From the NCBI RefSeq assembly GCF_000002075.1, contig NW_004797490.1, positions 992,595 through 1,056,594 of the forward strand: 64,000 nucleotides of DNA. Reading direction: 5' to 3'. The stretch comes from Aplysia californica. Taxonomy: Eukaryota; Mollusca; Gastropoda; Aplysiida; Aplysiidae. This document shows positions 34,690 to 46,210 of this stretch, piece by piece; within the stretch, counting starts at the first letter, position 1; each line of letters starts with the position of its first letter. The position numbers were made by a program, and so were the translations under genes. The notes below the pieces were generated by a model. It was given only the letters and a program-made list of their open reading frames with translations, had not been told where the DNA came from and did not search any database.

Positions 34690-36690
34690 TTAAGGAAATC
34701 CAAGTTTCTTTTTAAACTAGTTTAGCAGTTACCACTGCCGGAAAATGAATCCATTTTCTCTTGCTTTATGCCGTGTTCCACGTACTGATACAGTATGATA
34801 CACATTGGTACAGGTTAATTTGAATAACATGAAGGTCGTGACCTTATATTCGTGTAATGGGCCAACTGATAACGCTAAAGTAATCATCAATTTCCTAAAA
34901 ATAATATTGAAATGGAAGACAAAATACATTTCTCAAAGGCAATACATGTAGGTATAAACAGTGAACTGAAAAGGCCAAACAGACTAAACAAAGCATCTGT
35001 GGCATTTTCTAGGATTCAGAAGATAAAAGGCACAATTTAATTCCTTCAATGCAGCACACAATATAACAAAGTAATCAAACTTTCAGCACTATATTTTTTT
35101 TATCAATACATTTTAGTAACCTATTCAGGAAAATACCCTAAATTATAGATAGTTAAAGAATGCCTACTGAACCAAACCTGTTCAGAAGGTATTCATATAA
35201 CGTTCCATCTTCCATCTACATCAAAAATGTTAAAAAAGCAGGGGGATGAAAGTAATAGAACTATGGCTATGGATTTGATTGATGGGTAAACTAAAAGAGA
35301 GGATGGCATTCTTGATCATGGTTAGCGCAGAAACTGAGCCAAGCGTGTGCTGTAGGGACCTGTGACTGCGCCAGTAGCCTCACTTTTTCATTTTCTTTCT
35401 CAGGGAGCAAAACCAGGTCTTGGATTACGGCATATATGGGAAAGGTACATTTTCATTTACAGGACACAGTTACTCTATCAAAAATAAACGAAATAATCGT
35501 ACAACATGTAAGAAGTATGAAGCAAAGATGAAGGCAAGCATTGGGGTTTCTCAGAAGTCAAGTGTAGAAGAAATTTTTGAAGAATCCCCCACACAACAAC
35601 AATGCCTTAATCATCTAATAAACTGATAAAACTCATCATTATACTCTGCCTCCCCATCCCAAAACCTTTAAGAACCCATTGTAACACTACAGTATGGTAG
35701 CAGAGTCATTATGTGTTGTACTTTCAATGCACTGACTTTTAAACTTTATTTATACTAAATTATACTCACCTGTAGCTTACTGTGTAGGCCTAGTTCAGCA
35801 TAAGACTGATTGATAATGGTAGTCTTTACTTTATAATTGCACCAGCCAAGGCCTATTTACTTCACGGTCTTCTCTGGTTTTACTGTTATTGTATACAATA
35901 AAACAATACTTCGGACAAAAATGAAACAATAAGTTGCTCTTTTGGCCGTTTTCTGCTAAAATTATTCCCATATCTTGATAACTAGTCTAGACCCAGAGCT
36001 ACAGGAGGAAGAGAAAGTATCAATATTCTCCATTATGATTGCCAGGTTTCCTTGTGAGTTTTGATAACGTGACTACAAACCTAGACATGTTATCAACAAA
36101 TCCCTTTTCTACAACAACAGACAAACGTTTTATTGTCATACATGCATAGGAAAAAACAAGATTCGACGGACACTTTAATATGAGATTTTCCTTATTTTGT
36201 TGAGAACAATATCCATAACCCTCATCTCATCCGTAACCTACTTTGCACAGAACCTTGCCTTGAGCCTGAGTTGCCTGCCTGCGCAAACTTCGATCACTAA
36301 CGATCTTGAGTTAAATACAGAAAAAATAAAACCCCGATCATTTCGACATCCTGCACATACACATTCCATAGAATCAACCAAATAAAATGAAACATTCCGT
36401 GAGCAATAGATGAAATCTGCAATTACTGGCGAATAATTTAAGTAGGTCATTCTTGTAGAAATTGAGAAGCACAGCGTGTTATCATTCTCTGCAAGGCAGG
36501 AACGATCATGGAGTAGTGGACCCCATCATTTTTGCCTCGGAAAGGCTATGGAATTGCAATTCGTATCCGAAGCAAGCACTGTTTCAGCTGCATAATCGAC
36601 TAGTTCCTTCCAAATTGAGAATGCATACATACTTATAGACACAAAACTTACTCATTCATAGCATAAATCATCGAGTAAAAAATAAAAATA
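34690..36690. other. Intronic AT-rich DNA
   Basis: Putative 5' UTR intron of the zinc-finger gene. No recognisable gene or repeat. ORFs up to about 70 codons have no family resemblance. Confidence 0.35.
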
Positions 36691-36699
36691 AACACTAGA

Positions 36700-36900
36700 T
36701 ACAACACATACCTCGGCACTACAGCATTATCCTAAAAATAGATTGGATCCTGCATAAACTTGATGGCCAGTGTTTGATTGGTCAATTTTGTTCCAACTAT
36801 GTTGTCTCACTTCCGCTTTTATCAATGGCGCCAATGCACGAATGATGGCCACAATAACAATAATGTTTTTGTGCGCCTAGTCTGCCCTGTTTCACCCCTG
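36700..36900 (-). promoter_or_regulatory. Candidate promoter and non-coding exon 1 of the zinc-finger gene
   Basis: On the minus strand the order is CATTGGCGCCATTGAT, an ETS-like GCGGAAGTGAG at about 36803-36813, a CCAATCA element at about 36776, then a donor GTGCCGAG|GTATGT (last exon base 36712). This could splice to the acceptor at 32706, across an intron of about 4 kb. ETS and CCAAT sites are usual in TATA-less housekeeping promoters. The link to the gene is inferred from position and strand only. Confidence 0.35.
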
Positions 36901-37079
36901 CTCTTACGTCTCACGAAAGAAAAAAATCATAGATATTTATGGTAAATGTTATTTATCGTTTCTAGCTTTTGAATCCTGTAACAGATTCAATATTTGTTGT
37001 GCATAGATTCTAGACCGCCGGTAAATTCATTCAGCGAAGAAGGCGGGGAGTGCTGCCTCTATTCTCGGCTCTCGGCCCA

Positions 37080-38430
37080 TAAAATGACTAGATTCTAGAT
37101 ATCTAGATATAGATCTAGATTATAGATCTAGACTCTATGAACTCGTAGTATGAGTGTATGATGAATCAAAGAGTGTGTCCTTTTACTTTTGCTTGCATTA
37201 ACTTTTTAGATGTTAAATACATAGACTAGAAAACTAGATCTAAATCTAGATCACCTAGAGAGTGATGTCTTGTTGTGCCCACATGTGACACTAGCCTTCT
37301 AACTCAACTAACTGCTTCATCAAAACCTCGAAAGCTTATATTGTCTGATTGTTGATTTCTTCAGCTATAAATCTAGATCTAATTCTAGTCTAGCCTAGCA
37401 ACGGATAAACTGTTCTTGATGTTCGTGCAGCTTGGTAAGGTACAAGGAAGTGGTGAGAATAGGCCACCTCTATTCTCACCCGGAGTGAGAATAGTGCAGG
37501 CGAGTCTTGTGGCTATTCTCACCCGGTGCGCGTTCACCAAATTTTGCGTTCAACCTAAACCACAGAATTCTACACTGCGATAACAGAAAAATTGTAGAAT
37601 TCTGTGCCGTGAACAAACGTTCCATTACAATTGTAGCCTACTAAAAGCGTACAATTTTGTCTGTGGGCAGTGGAGAGAGAGAGAAAGAGAGAGGAGTAGC
37701 GCGAGAATTTCCGGGCAAAACAAAATGGCGACCCGCGTAGTTCGGCTCGATTCGAAAAGTTAAATAGCCGTAGCATCTTTGTAGACAACCAAATTAATTT
37801 ACTTTTGTGTTTTAACATCATTTTTTAACTTTGTTTTGGTCAATTTGATCGTCCACACCGATAGACAGTATTCAGAAAGAGAGAGAGAAGAGGGGAGGAG
37901 TTGATCTTGCGAGAACTTCCGGGCGGGTGAGAATAGCCACTTTCGTGAGAATAACCTAGATCTAGATCTAGATTCTAGATCTAGATTCTAGATCTAGACT
38001 AGATCTAGATTATGTCTCGCAAGATTCTCACCCCCTCGTTTAGAAATTACCCTAGAGGGATCAGAGCTGAGGTTACTGAGGTTGAATATTGATGCTCCAC
38101 AGGATAGACCGAATAGTCACACTTTCGTCACAGTCAGTTGGAGCCAAATCCCACAAATTTGGCTCTTTTGGATCGCGCTTGGCCTGGAGAATTTCTTACT
38201 CCAAATGTTTTAAAAGAAGAAGGGGACAGAAGAAGCAAGAAGAAAAAAAAGAATTTATAAATAGATCTAGATCTAGATCTATATATATAATAAAAGAAAA
38301 AAAATGAAAATGAAGAAATTATAGAGCGTTGATTGCTAATATTATTACTAATCTAGAGAGATCTTGATCTAGATCATCTAGGTCTAATCCAGATATCTAG
38401 GACCTAGATTCTAGATTCTTCTAGTTAACA
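37080..38430. repeat. Degenerate AGATCT/CTAGAT arrays
   Basis: Dense, irregular strings of TCTAGATCTAGAT at about 37088-37135, 37222-37255, 37374-37398, 37953-38012, 38260-38285 and 38350-38420. The unit is palindromic, so every array can fold on itself. Smaller islands recur at 39020, 40435 and 58918. Confidence 0.7.
37420..37955. mobile_element. Inverted-repeat element with GTGAGAATAG motifs
   Basis: Left part: CTATTCTCACCCGGAGTGAG, later GTGGCTATTCTCACCCGG. Right part: CGGGCGGGTGAGAATAGCCA, then CGTGAGAATAACC. The motif also recurs inverted within the left end. Inside are GA-rich tracts, two copies of a GAGAATTTCCGGGC-type block, and an AAAATGGCGACC (YY1-like) site at about 37725. A MITE is the likely identity; a promoter is an alternative. 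Confidence 0.45.
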
Positions 38431-38675
38431 CAATTTAACGCCCTCGCCCATTTGGTCTGAATAAATTTATTTTCAACCCTTCTACCGTCGTGCAAGAGCA
38501 TAAATTGTCTCGGTTTCGTTCGTACACGCTTTCTGTTCCTTGAACCGTAATTTATTGTGTGCAGGTAGAGAGGCCTGCCATCGTTAAGTCAAGTGTGTAA
38601 ACAATGAATGGTCCGGCTGGCTGCCAGTCCCATATCCCGCGCAGTAGCGTCAGTAGTGAGACATTATTTTTTGGC

Positions 38676-40172
38676 CAGCACTAATTCTCCGAATGTTTGG
38701 GAAAATAAAGCTGGGCACTATTTCTCCGAACGTTCGGGAAAATAAAGCTGGGCACTATTTCTCCGAACACTCTTAAAATCTCATCCTTTCCCGCAAATTT
38801 CAGATATATAGATCTATAATTATAGTATAGGCCTACCAAAGATTGTTCGTATACAATATGGTTCAATCAGTCCAAAAAAGTCCGCAGTAAATATTTATAT
38901 AAAGAAATGCTACAATTCCAAACATTTTTTCGCTACACAGTACAGATCATGACCTGTTGCGTTGCCTATGAAGGGTGCTGCTCTTAAACGTAATGTGTTG
39001 TGTTCACTCGTGTGCTGTCTAGATCTAGATCTATGGAGGGTTATTTATTGATAACGACACATAGAACTGGCATCTGCGTTTGTCACTGCTGCGACCAATG
39101 TACTGACACTGGCATGCCCCTTAATGTGTGTGATTCCATAAATTTACATGTAATATCCTGTACTTTTTTTTTTTTATTACGCACGTTTAGGGTTAAAACA
39201 GCCAATCTTCTTCGGACAGGTGGACACACGCCCTTATTTGTTAATGTTTGTTGTTGTTTATGGGCTGTTCTAATTTTGATTTATTTCTTTCTGTTGTGAA
39301 ACCTTTCTTTTTCACGTTTTTACTCTCATCTAAAAATCTCTAGACTTGCTCTTGAAAATTGAAATAGATATATAGACCCAAAAATGTGCTCCTGTGTGTG
39401 TGTGTGTGTGTGTATGTAAGTGCGTGTGAGTGTGTCTGTGTGTGGTAGTAAGTGGAGAGTGAGGAGTGTGTGTGTGTGTTTGTTTTTCGGGCTTTATTTT
39501 AATTCAGCCTTTATTTTAATTCAGGCTTTATTCAGTAACAGTTCAAAGTATACAAAAATAGAAACACAGGATCCATTCACTCCAGGGCTCATGAGTCGTT
39601 CGTCTCTTTCAGTTTCACTCATTCATTCAATTCCCGTGTTCTCTCCCGCGGCTCATCCCTGTCCGCATGACTTTCATACCCCACCCCCTCCCTCCAGGCA
39701 CACACAAAGAAAATCTCACTCATTCCCTTGCACACTGCGAACCATGGACAATAATGTAGGCAAAACCCTGCCTGAGCTGCATTCCTTTCGTTCGTGAGCT
39801 GTGGACCAGGCCAGGGGGGTCGGTGTCGTCGTCTTATAGTTGCTGTCGCCTGTGGATACACTCGCACATTCTTCCTTTCACCCGCTCTTTCACTCACACT
39901 GTCTCTCCATCCACATCTCAGCTCGTCATATGTTCAAAAGTTGCCCACTGGTCATGTTTAGTTAGTGTGTGTACATGTGCATGATGGTGGTGGGTGTTAC
40001 TGAAGGTTGTCTGTAGGCGGGCTTGCCATGCGGTGTTCCTTCCCAGACCAGAGGCAGAATGAAAGTTGGCGCAGAACTCTCGCAATAAATAGGCAAAAAA
40101 TCACGAGGCCGGAAGCCGTTCGGAGAAATAAAGATCGGCACTATTTCTCTGAACGTTCGGAGAAATAGTCAC
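38676..40172. repeat. Palindromic CTCCGAACGTTCGGAG repeats at both ends of a 1.5-kb block
   Basis: Left: about three tandem units (GGGCACTATTTCTCCGAACG, TTCGGGAAAATAAAGCT). Right: GCACTATTTCTCTGAACGTT, CGGAGAAATAGTC. Each core is a near-perfect palindrome. The middle holds a (GT)n tract and anonymous DNA. It could be a TIR element of unknown family. Confidence 0.45.
39391..39480. repeat. (TG)n-rich microsatellite
   Basis: TGTGTGTGTGTGTGTGTGTA followed by interrupted GTGTG blocks up to about 39480. Confidence 0.85.
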
Positions 40173-40492
40173 TTCGTTATTTTTTACCTCTGAGAGGCGA
40201 AAAATGTTTTTGCATTAATTCTGCATCATAATTTTCCATATCCCGACTTTAATTCTGTAAGAGCGCTTCTTCATCTCATGGGATGGAACGCTTGAAGCTG
40301 GCCGAACTATTAGGCTACATAGATCTACATTTAAAAAATATAAATCTACATCACTGTCGATGTCCGGGGTGAGAATATAGGTGGCCATGGTAAAAATAAT
40401 TTTGCAAAATTCAGAATTATAGAGTCAACTCAGATCTGCTAGATCTAGAAATATATATATATATGACTTTTGATTTATAAATTGATCTACTG

Positions 40493-40652
40493 CAGAGTTG
40501 CCAATTTTCCGGCTAAAGCCTGAGCCTATGTATTAAATATTTTGCACATATGTTAATATCTTATTTGTTTTTAATTAAATACCGTGCACGGCGCTGAGAA
40601 TTTTATGCCGAAAAGTTTTCAGGCTTTTTTGTAAGAGCCTGCTGGCAACCCT
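40493..40652. mobile_element. Small hAT-like MITE candidate
   Basis: CAGAGTTGCCAATTTTCCGG at the left, inverse of CAGGGTTGCCAGCAGGC at the right. CAGRGTTGCC is a hAT-type end, but no 8-bp target duplication could be matched. Confidence 0.4.
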
Positions 40653-41039
40653 GCTTTTGGTACTTACTACCCATTTCGGGACACTAGTTTTGACCCCACT
40701 AAATGATTACTTCTCGTTCTTAACTTTTTGTCGCACGTGCCGATATGGAGAGATTTTATAACCTATCAAACCTATTTTTACAAAACATCAAATTATGGTC
40801 AAATTCAGGGAGACATGCCGCCCTCCCTCCCTCCCCCCTTGTTTCTCGCCCTAAAAAAAAACACCTTGACCTTGCCTTTTTTTAAAACAATTTTACTGCT
40901 CCTAGGTTTCTCTGATAAAACATCAGTACCGAATATTTAAATCAGTATCAATATCCAGTATTCTGTGTTGATGATGCCAAGTTTAAAGAGACAGGACCCA
41001 CATTCTTAAGTAGGCCTAGTACCTGATTAGTACAGTAAC

Positions 41040-41724
41040 TTAACTCTTTTCCTACCAGGCCAAAATCCACCACTGGCCCAGGGCTTTTCCCTGACCTTTT
41101 TGTACGCCTCTACCCCGCCAAAGGAAAATGTCAAAACATCCAACAAAACACACACAAACCATATCTTACGGCCCATCAAACTAAAGGTCAAAAAATTATC
41201 TATCAGATGGTGATAAAATATTGAAGATTTATTCCAATTATATTACTTTGGAGTTTCTAAAAGTGATTATACAATATCGAAGGTGTCGTGTGAAATCAAC
41301 TATTTTCCAGCTTTGAAAGGTCGTACTTAAAAAGTACAACAGCATCTTGCAAATTTCCCAGGTAGGTTGCCTGAAGTAATGCGAAGAAATGCTGAAAGTT
41401 ATGTATGTGTACCTAATATAGAAGTGAAAGTATATACTGAAGTCAGGGGAGCGCTTTTTTTTCTCATATTTACGTTTCGAGGGGGACAAAAAAATGCGCT
41501 GAAACTGAAATGACTCAAAATCGTCTGTCAGTGCAATATTTACTTCCGTAGCTGCTAACAGGAAGTTTATTCTATTATTTTGAAAACGTGGATCGGACGA
41601 GAATTTTGTATCTTTTCATTACTGGATTGGAATAGATAGCGAGCCACTTGAACCGTAATTTGCCGCTCTCTGTCCAGAGGCCAGGTCCGCGAGCTGCAGC
41701 GGCTCGTGGTACGGAAAGTGTTAA
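41040..41724 (+). mobile_element. piggyBac-like (TTAA) non-autonomous element, copy 2
   Basis: Bounded by TTAA at 41040-41043 and 41721-41724. TIRs CTCTTTTCCTACCAGG and CACTTTCCGTACCACG. No transposase frame. Copy 1 is in the zinc-finger gene intron. Confidence 0.75.
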
Positions 41725-42384
41725 TGTTGGCCTAGTAGGTCTAATACTTAGCCTACTTGTTATCTCAGGCTAACTACAGTCCACTCCACTTGTATCAAAG
41801 TAGGTTGTAAAAAAAATCTTCGGACGAAGCAATCTTTTTCCGTGGGACGGGCACCGATGTTCCGTGGGACGGGCACCGATGTAACACAAACTCAATAAAA
41901 TTAAAACGGTTGTACCGAATTCACTACATCTGTTGGGACGGCTGTAGTGATGTGTATTCTTATCCCCAGCCCATGTAGCTTATATATAGTAAAAATATAA
42001 CAGTTTTAACAATGTTTCTCCCCGTGGTAAGTTTTGACCTAGCATTGATGAACGTGATTGTGTCTTGTAACGTTACGCACATTCCCACAATAGTACGAAG
42101 CATCAGACATTTAGCGAACAATCTCCCACGTGATACTACAGTAGTCTCCGCCTAAACGTACGGTACTCAGGAGGGCTCCTTAGCGTGTGTTTATACGGAG
42201 CGTGCGTTTACATGAACTTTTGCAAAGGGAGGAAGGGACGCATTCATCTCATTGCCTTGATATTCTAGTGACCTCCCTTTGGGGTGGGAGTCACTTTGGG
42301 CCCGATAATGTGACGACACGTGACTGTTTTGTAAAAGATTCCCCGACTGCGGTTAAGACTGCAAAGGCGTTGAATGGGTGTGTG

Positions 42385-42412
42385 TATGTGGTGGGGGGGG
42401 GGGGGGGGGGAG
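42385..42412. repeat. Poly-G tract
   Basis: A run of about 19 G within GTGGTGGGGG..., inside the outer TA element. Length uncertain. Confidence 0.8.
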
Positions 42413-42952
42413 AAAGACAGACTCGATGTAATGAATGCACCATAAAATGTCGGGAACCAATGGCCTAGTGGTGATAGTCATAGAGACGACGGCCCAGCCA
42501 CGTGGCTTTCCAAGCGACCACCCCCGACCGTAAATTCATGAACGAGCATTCATGCGTGTTGCGCATCATAGGCTTAGGTCTAACTAAACATTAGCCAACA
42601 CGCAGTCACTCAAACACCAGTTAGAAACCTTCTCAAAGAGATGCATTTTCAGTGACCAATCAAATAACGTTTCAGTCCCCCAACCCCCCCAACATATCTC
42701 CAACCTGTCCTAGACCTATGATGTGTCTGGAAAGTTGTGTGTGAAAATGCTGTCCATCACTCTCTTTGTTCGGCGTAAGGGGCAGTCTCGCAAAATATCC
42801 GTTTTTCTAGGCTTGTCTTAGGCAAGCTATGCAGATCGTACAATAGTCGTAGTGAAATTTCCCTTAGTCGAGCTTTACCTGTCAGCGTGTTTCGCAGATT
42901 GGAACGTGCGTTTAGGGGGAGTGACCGTGCGTTTGTATGTCTAAATTATATA

Positions 42953-43791
42953 CTGTAGTCTCCGCCTAAGATCCCACCGCTTACGATCCCGGTTCGCTTA
43001 AAATCCCGCTGTTTTGTGAAAACAGAATTTTTACTATACAAAAATCACCCCTAAGATCCCGCTCTGATTCACTCTGAAGGTCTACATTCGGCTAAGATCC
43101 CGCATTTCAGATCATAATTTGTGGAACAAAAACACGGGTGGGCACAGCTGATCAAACGAGTGAAAAGTTGAGACCAATAAACTGTCCGTCGCGTCAAAGA
43201 TCAGCCACTATCGTGAATGTAATCACGTACACGTTGTAAAACTGGATGAAGCGATACAAATTTTGCCCCCGGCGTGTGAACTGACCGATGCGTTTGTTTT
43301 CCCCACGCATCGCACTCACACCTGAGCTCTCCCCCTAAACTTACATCCCTCGCTGGGTGGATAGGGCCTACATGTTCGTTCCAGGTGGGATCACATCGAA
43401 CCGTGATCTCTTCCCTGACCATTGCAGTAGGCGTTGATTGCAGCAGTTGTCTCTACTCCCGAATTTGCTAGACAGGCTGAATTTTAATTGGTGTGTTCAC
43501 AACGTAATGGTGTGTAACGCCAACAGGTAAAGGGGAGGGGCAGCTGAATAAGCGTAGATCTTGAGACTCATGATAGGATAATAAGTGAAAAAGGCATGCC
43601 TCATGGCACTATGCACTGTGATAGGCCATCAAGGTTAACCACTCTTTGCTCGCCTTACGTCATAAACCCACCAAGGGGTCACCACGTCAGTTCATTTTAG
43701 GGTGGAGGGAGACCATTTTACCTATCCTGGTTCACCTAAGAACCCGCATTTCCTTGCTCCCGAGCACCGGGATCTTAGGCGGAGACTACTG
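42953..43791. mobile_element. TA-flanked pogo/Tc1-like element, inner copy
   Basis: TIRs CTGTAGTCTCCGCCTAAGAT and inverse, TA at 42951-42952 and 43792-43793. Subterminal copies of AAGATCCCGC about 20-60 bp apart. It is nested in the outer element, which shares the TIR but not the subterminal motif. Confidence 0.8.
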
Positions 43792-43879
43792 TAGTAAAAA
43801 AACAACATCAAAGGACAAAAGCGTGCGTTTGAGCGGAGCGTGCTTTTGTATGGCGTATGTTTAGGCGGAGACTACTGTA

Positions 43880-45485
43880 TTGAGAACTTTACATGATAAA
43901 GGCCGATGCTCAATATTAATTCTATAGTAAGATTGAGTACTGGGGTTATTTCCCTTGAATTTGTCTTCCAATGGCTGTGACGAACTTCGGATGTAGCGAT
44001 CTTTTTTCTGGTCCCCCAACGACATCACTTCATGCATAGTCGACTATTCTCTAAATCTTAGAGGCTTTCAGTGAACTCTTCACACAGTGAAGTCATTGAA
44101 TCACATAGAGCCGACCTCCACTCAAGGGATCTCGTCAGCTATATCTATCTCGTCACATATACTCGAACCTGTGAAAAACGTGTGGCTAGTTCACCGTCGT
44201 GGATTGACAGGCAAACCCATGTCAACCTTTAATTAATAATATTTTTAAAATACAAAACTTGACTTTATTCAATCAAAATCTAAAATTTTCACCTGTCAAG
44301 TTGTAGTAGAGAGAGAGAAGGAGAGGATAGAGGGGTGCGGATACGGAATAGACAGAGCCTCTTGTCGTGGTCTAACTTCCTGTTGGCAAAGGATGCAGAT
44401 AACAACTTCAATGACTCTTAAGTGACTGCTGAATCTGTTAAGAGAGGGCTTTTATAAAGTTAGTTGAAGTCGATTTGTGAATAATTTTCTCGGTATTTTC
44501 TCCTGCTGAGAACGCATCACTGACACATGGTAATCGCTGTTTGCATGACTGTGCTGTGTTAGCAAGAGAGACAGACATTATGATTAAGTAACTCAGCACA
44601 GCGGAAATATCTTGCCCTCCAACCCCAAATGTTGCAGTCCGTTGTTTACGCGGGGGGAGGTGGTGTGACGAGTTCACTGGTATTTGGATAGATGATACCT
44701 ACTTTTTTCGGTAAACTCGCCACACGCATTTCAGCTGTGTCGACTTCACAGTATGACGATCATGAGTTCACTGGTTTCCATCTAAGTCTAAGCCATCCTC
44801 ATTGGAACTGGACTCTATTCACAGTCCGCTCCCTCAAATACTTTTACTTTAACATTATAAATTTTAGGATTTTGCTGGAGTGGTTCCGCATTGACATGTT
44901 CCACCCTCTTCAAAATTGATTGTTATTGATTTAAAATTTAAAACCAGTGGAATCTGCTAAACCGATCATGGTTTTATCCAAATAACAGTGAAAATCAAAT
45001 TTCAAAATGATTTCAGCTACTTGATTATAATTTGATAATTATATTAAAATACTTTTGCTACTTGGCTAACTAACTTAACCTTGGCTATTCTCATTGGACT
45101 TGGACTCATTCATTCGCAGTCCATTCTGTCAGTTACTCACTTTATAAATTTTAGGATTTTGTGGGTGGGAACATTTCCACATCATGTGACGTGTTTCAAC
45201 ATCTTTGAAATTAAGGGCAGTAAATTTTTACTTTCACTCCTGCACACAGGTACACTGCTTTGGGAGTCAAACTGCAAGTATTGTTTGCTGCCAATTTCTC
45301 AAGCCTCTAAAACTGTCGCAAATCAATTATTTTAAAGAAAATTTCAAACCTAACTGAAAAATATCAAATTAATTTTTAAAAATGAAAAATCAAGTTGAAC
45401 CCAGAGGCCTTTACTTAAGGATTTGTAGGCATAAGATATCGGTCTATAACTTCCTTTGATTGTTTTTCTTATCAACTTTTTTCAG
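43880..45485. other. Non-coding interval with a degenerate direct repeat
   Basis: Two related blocks lie in the same orientation at 44797-44930 and 45083-45218 (shared TCATTGGA, CAGTCC and TATAAATTTTAGGATTTT, then GGAACATTTCCACAT/GGTTCCGCATTGACAT). Nothing else is recognised. This interval may hold the promoter of the 484-aa gene. Confidence 0.4.
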
Positions 45486-45553
45486 ATGCTGTGAACTGTG
45501 TCTTGAAGGAACTGACACTGATCAGAGTAAACCTTTGCTAAAGGAAAGTCTGG
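45486..45553 (+). other. Candidate non-coding exon upstream of the 484-aa gene
   Basis: A 68-bp block is bounded by a strong polypyrimidine acceptor (CTTTTTTCAG|) and a strong donor (CTGG|GTGAGT). Spliced to 49387, the frame of the 484-aa protein carries TAA in this exon, so translation would start at the ATGs in the next exon. It holds only a two-codon ATG CTG TGA upstream frame. A 614-bp transposon (45597-46210) lies 43 bases after the donor. Confidence 0.35.
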
Positions 45554-45596
45554 GTGAGTTTAATTTGTATGTCCAGATAATTTACACTTTTTTTAT

Positions 45597-46210
45597 CTAT
45601 CCCCTAAGAATTATGCAAATTTAGATGGCCAAATTATTCGAGACAAATGCAAAATTATGCAAGTTACAGTAAAGCCATTCACGACATATTTAGCACTTTT
45701 TCAACAAAAAAATTCATGTTTTAGATCTATGTACAGAAGAATTCCAAACAGTATCCATAGTTTTTTTTGTGTATTTGGAAAGATACACATCAGTCAGAAA
45801 AAAAAAACCCAAAATATAATCTCTAACTTTCAGCTGTATAGAGGAAGAAAATGATTTTTACAAATATGGGGGGGGGGGGGGGGGGGGGGGGGACTATGGC
45901 GCATCACTAAAACCAGAGACTCCTGTCAAACATAAAAAATCAGCAGACATGAGAACGACTTTTGATGGATTGAAAAACTTAACATGATTCATGCTCAAGG
46001 GGGAAAAAAATCCCAAACAAGGGAAATAACCAACTTGTCACTTAAATGAGACTTATTACTCCAACTACTTCCCTTTAGTCACATAGCGAGGCGTTAAAAT
46101 GTTTTTCTGAAAAATTTTGTGAAAAAATTATGGGAATCCAAAATTATGCAAATGTTGCAGAATTATGCGAGAAAATGTGGCCGCACAATCGCATAATCCG
46201 ACGTGGACAG
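45597..46210. mobile_element. Longer member of the 'CTGTCCC' MITE family
   Basis: Ends CTATCCCCTAAGAATTATGC and inverse of CTGTCCACGTCGGATTATGC. 6-bp flanks TTTTAT/TTTCAT (one mismatch). Several AATTATGCAAA words near both ends, as in the 178/180-bp copies. 614 bp with a 23-G tract at 45869-45891. Confidence 0.6.

Larger units (their letters stand above)
42139..43877. mobile_element. TA-flanked pogo/Tc1-like element, outer copy
   Basis: TIRs CAGTAGTCTCCGCCTAAACG and exact inverse, TA at 42137-42138 and 43878-43879. Subterminal repeats of CGTGCGTTT occur near both ends. It contains a full relative (42953-43791). No transposase found. Confidence 0.8.

Noticed and set aside
37727-37765. ATGGCGACCCGC start codon of a gene at 37727
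   Set aside because: The frame stops after 12 codons. The AAAATGGCGACC string is better read as a YY1-like site.
43201-43422. Minus-strand 73-codon frame inside the nested TA element
   Set aside because: No transposase motif (no HTH, no DDE context), so it is likely chance.
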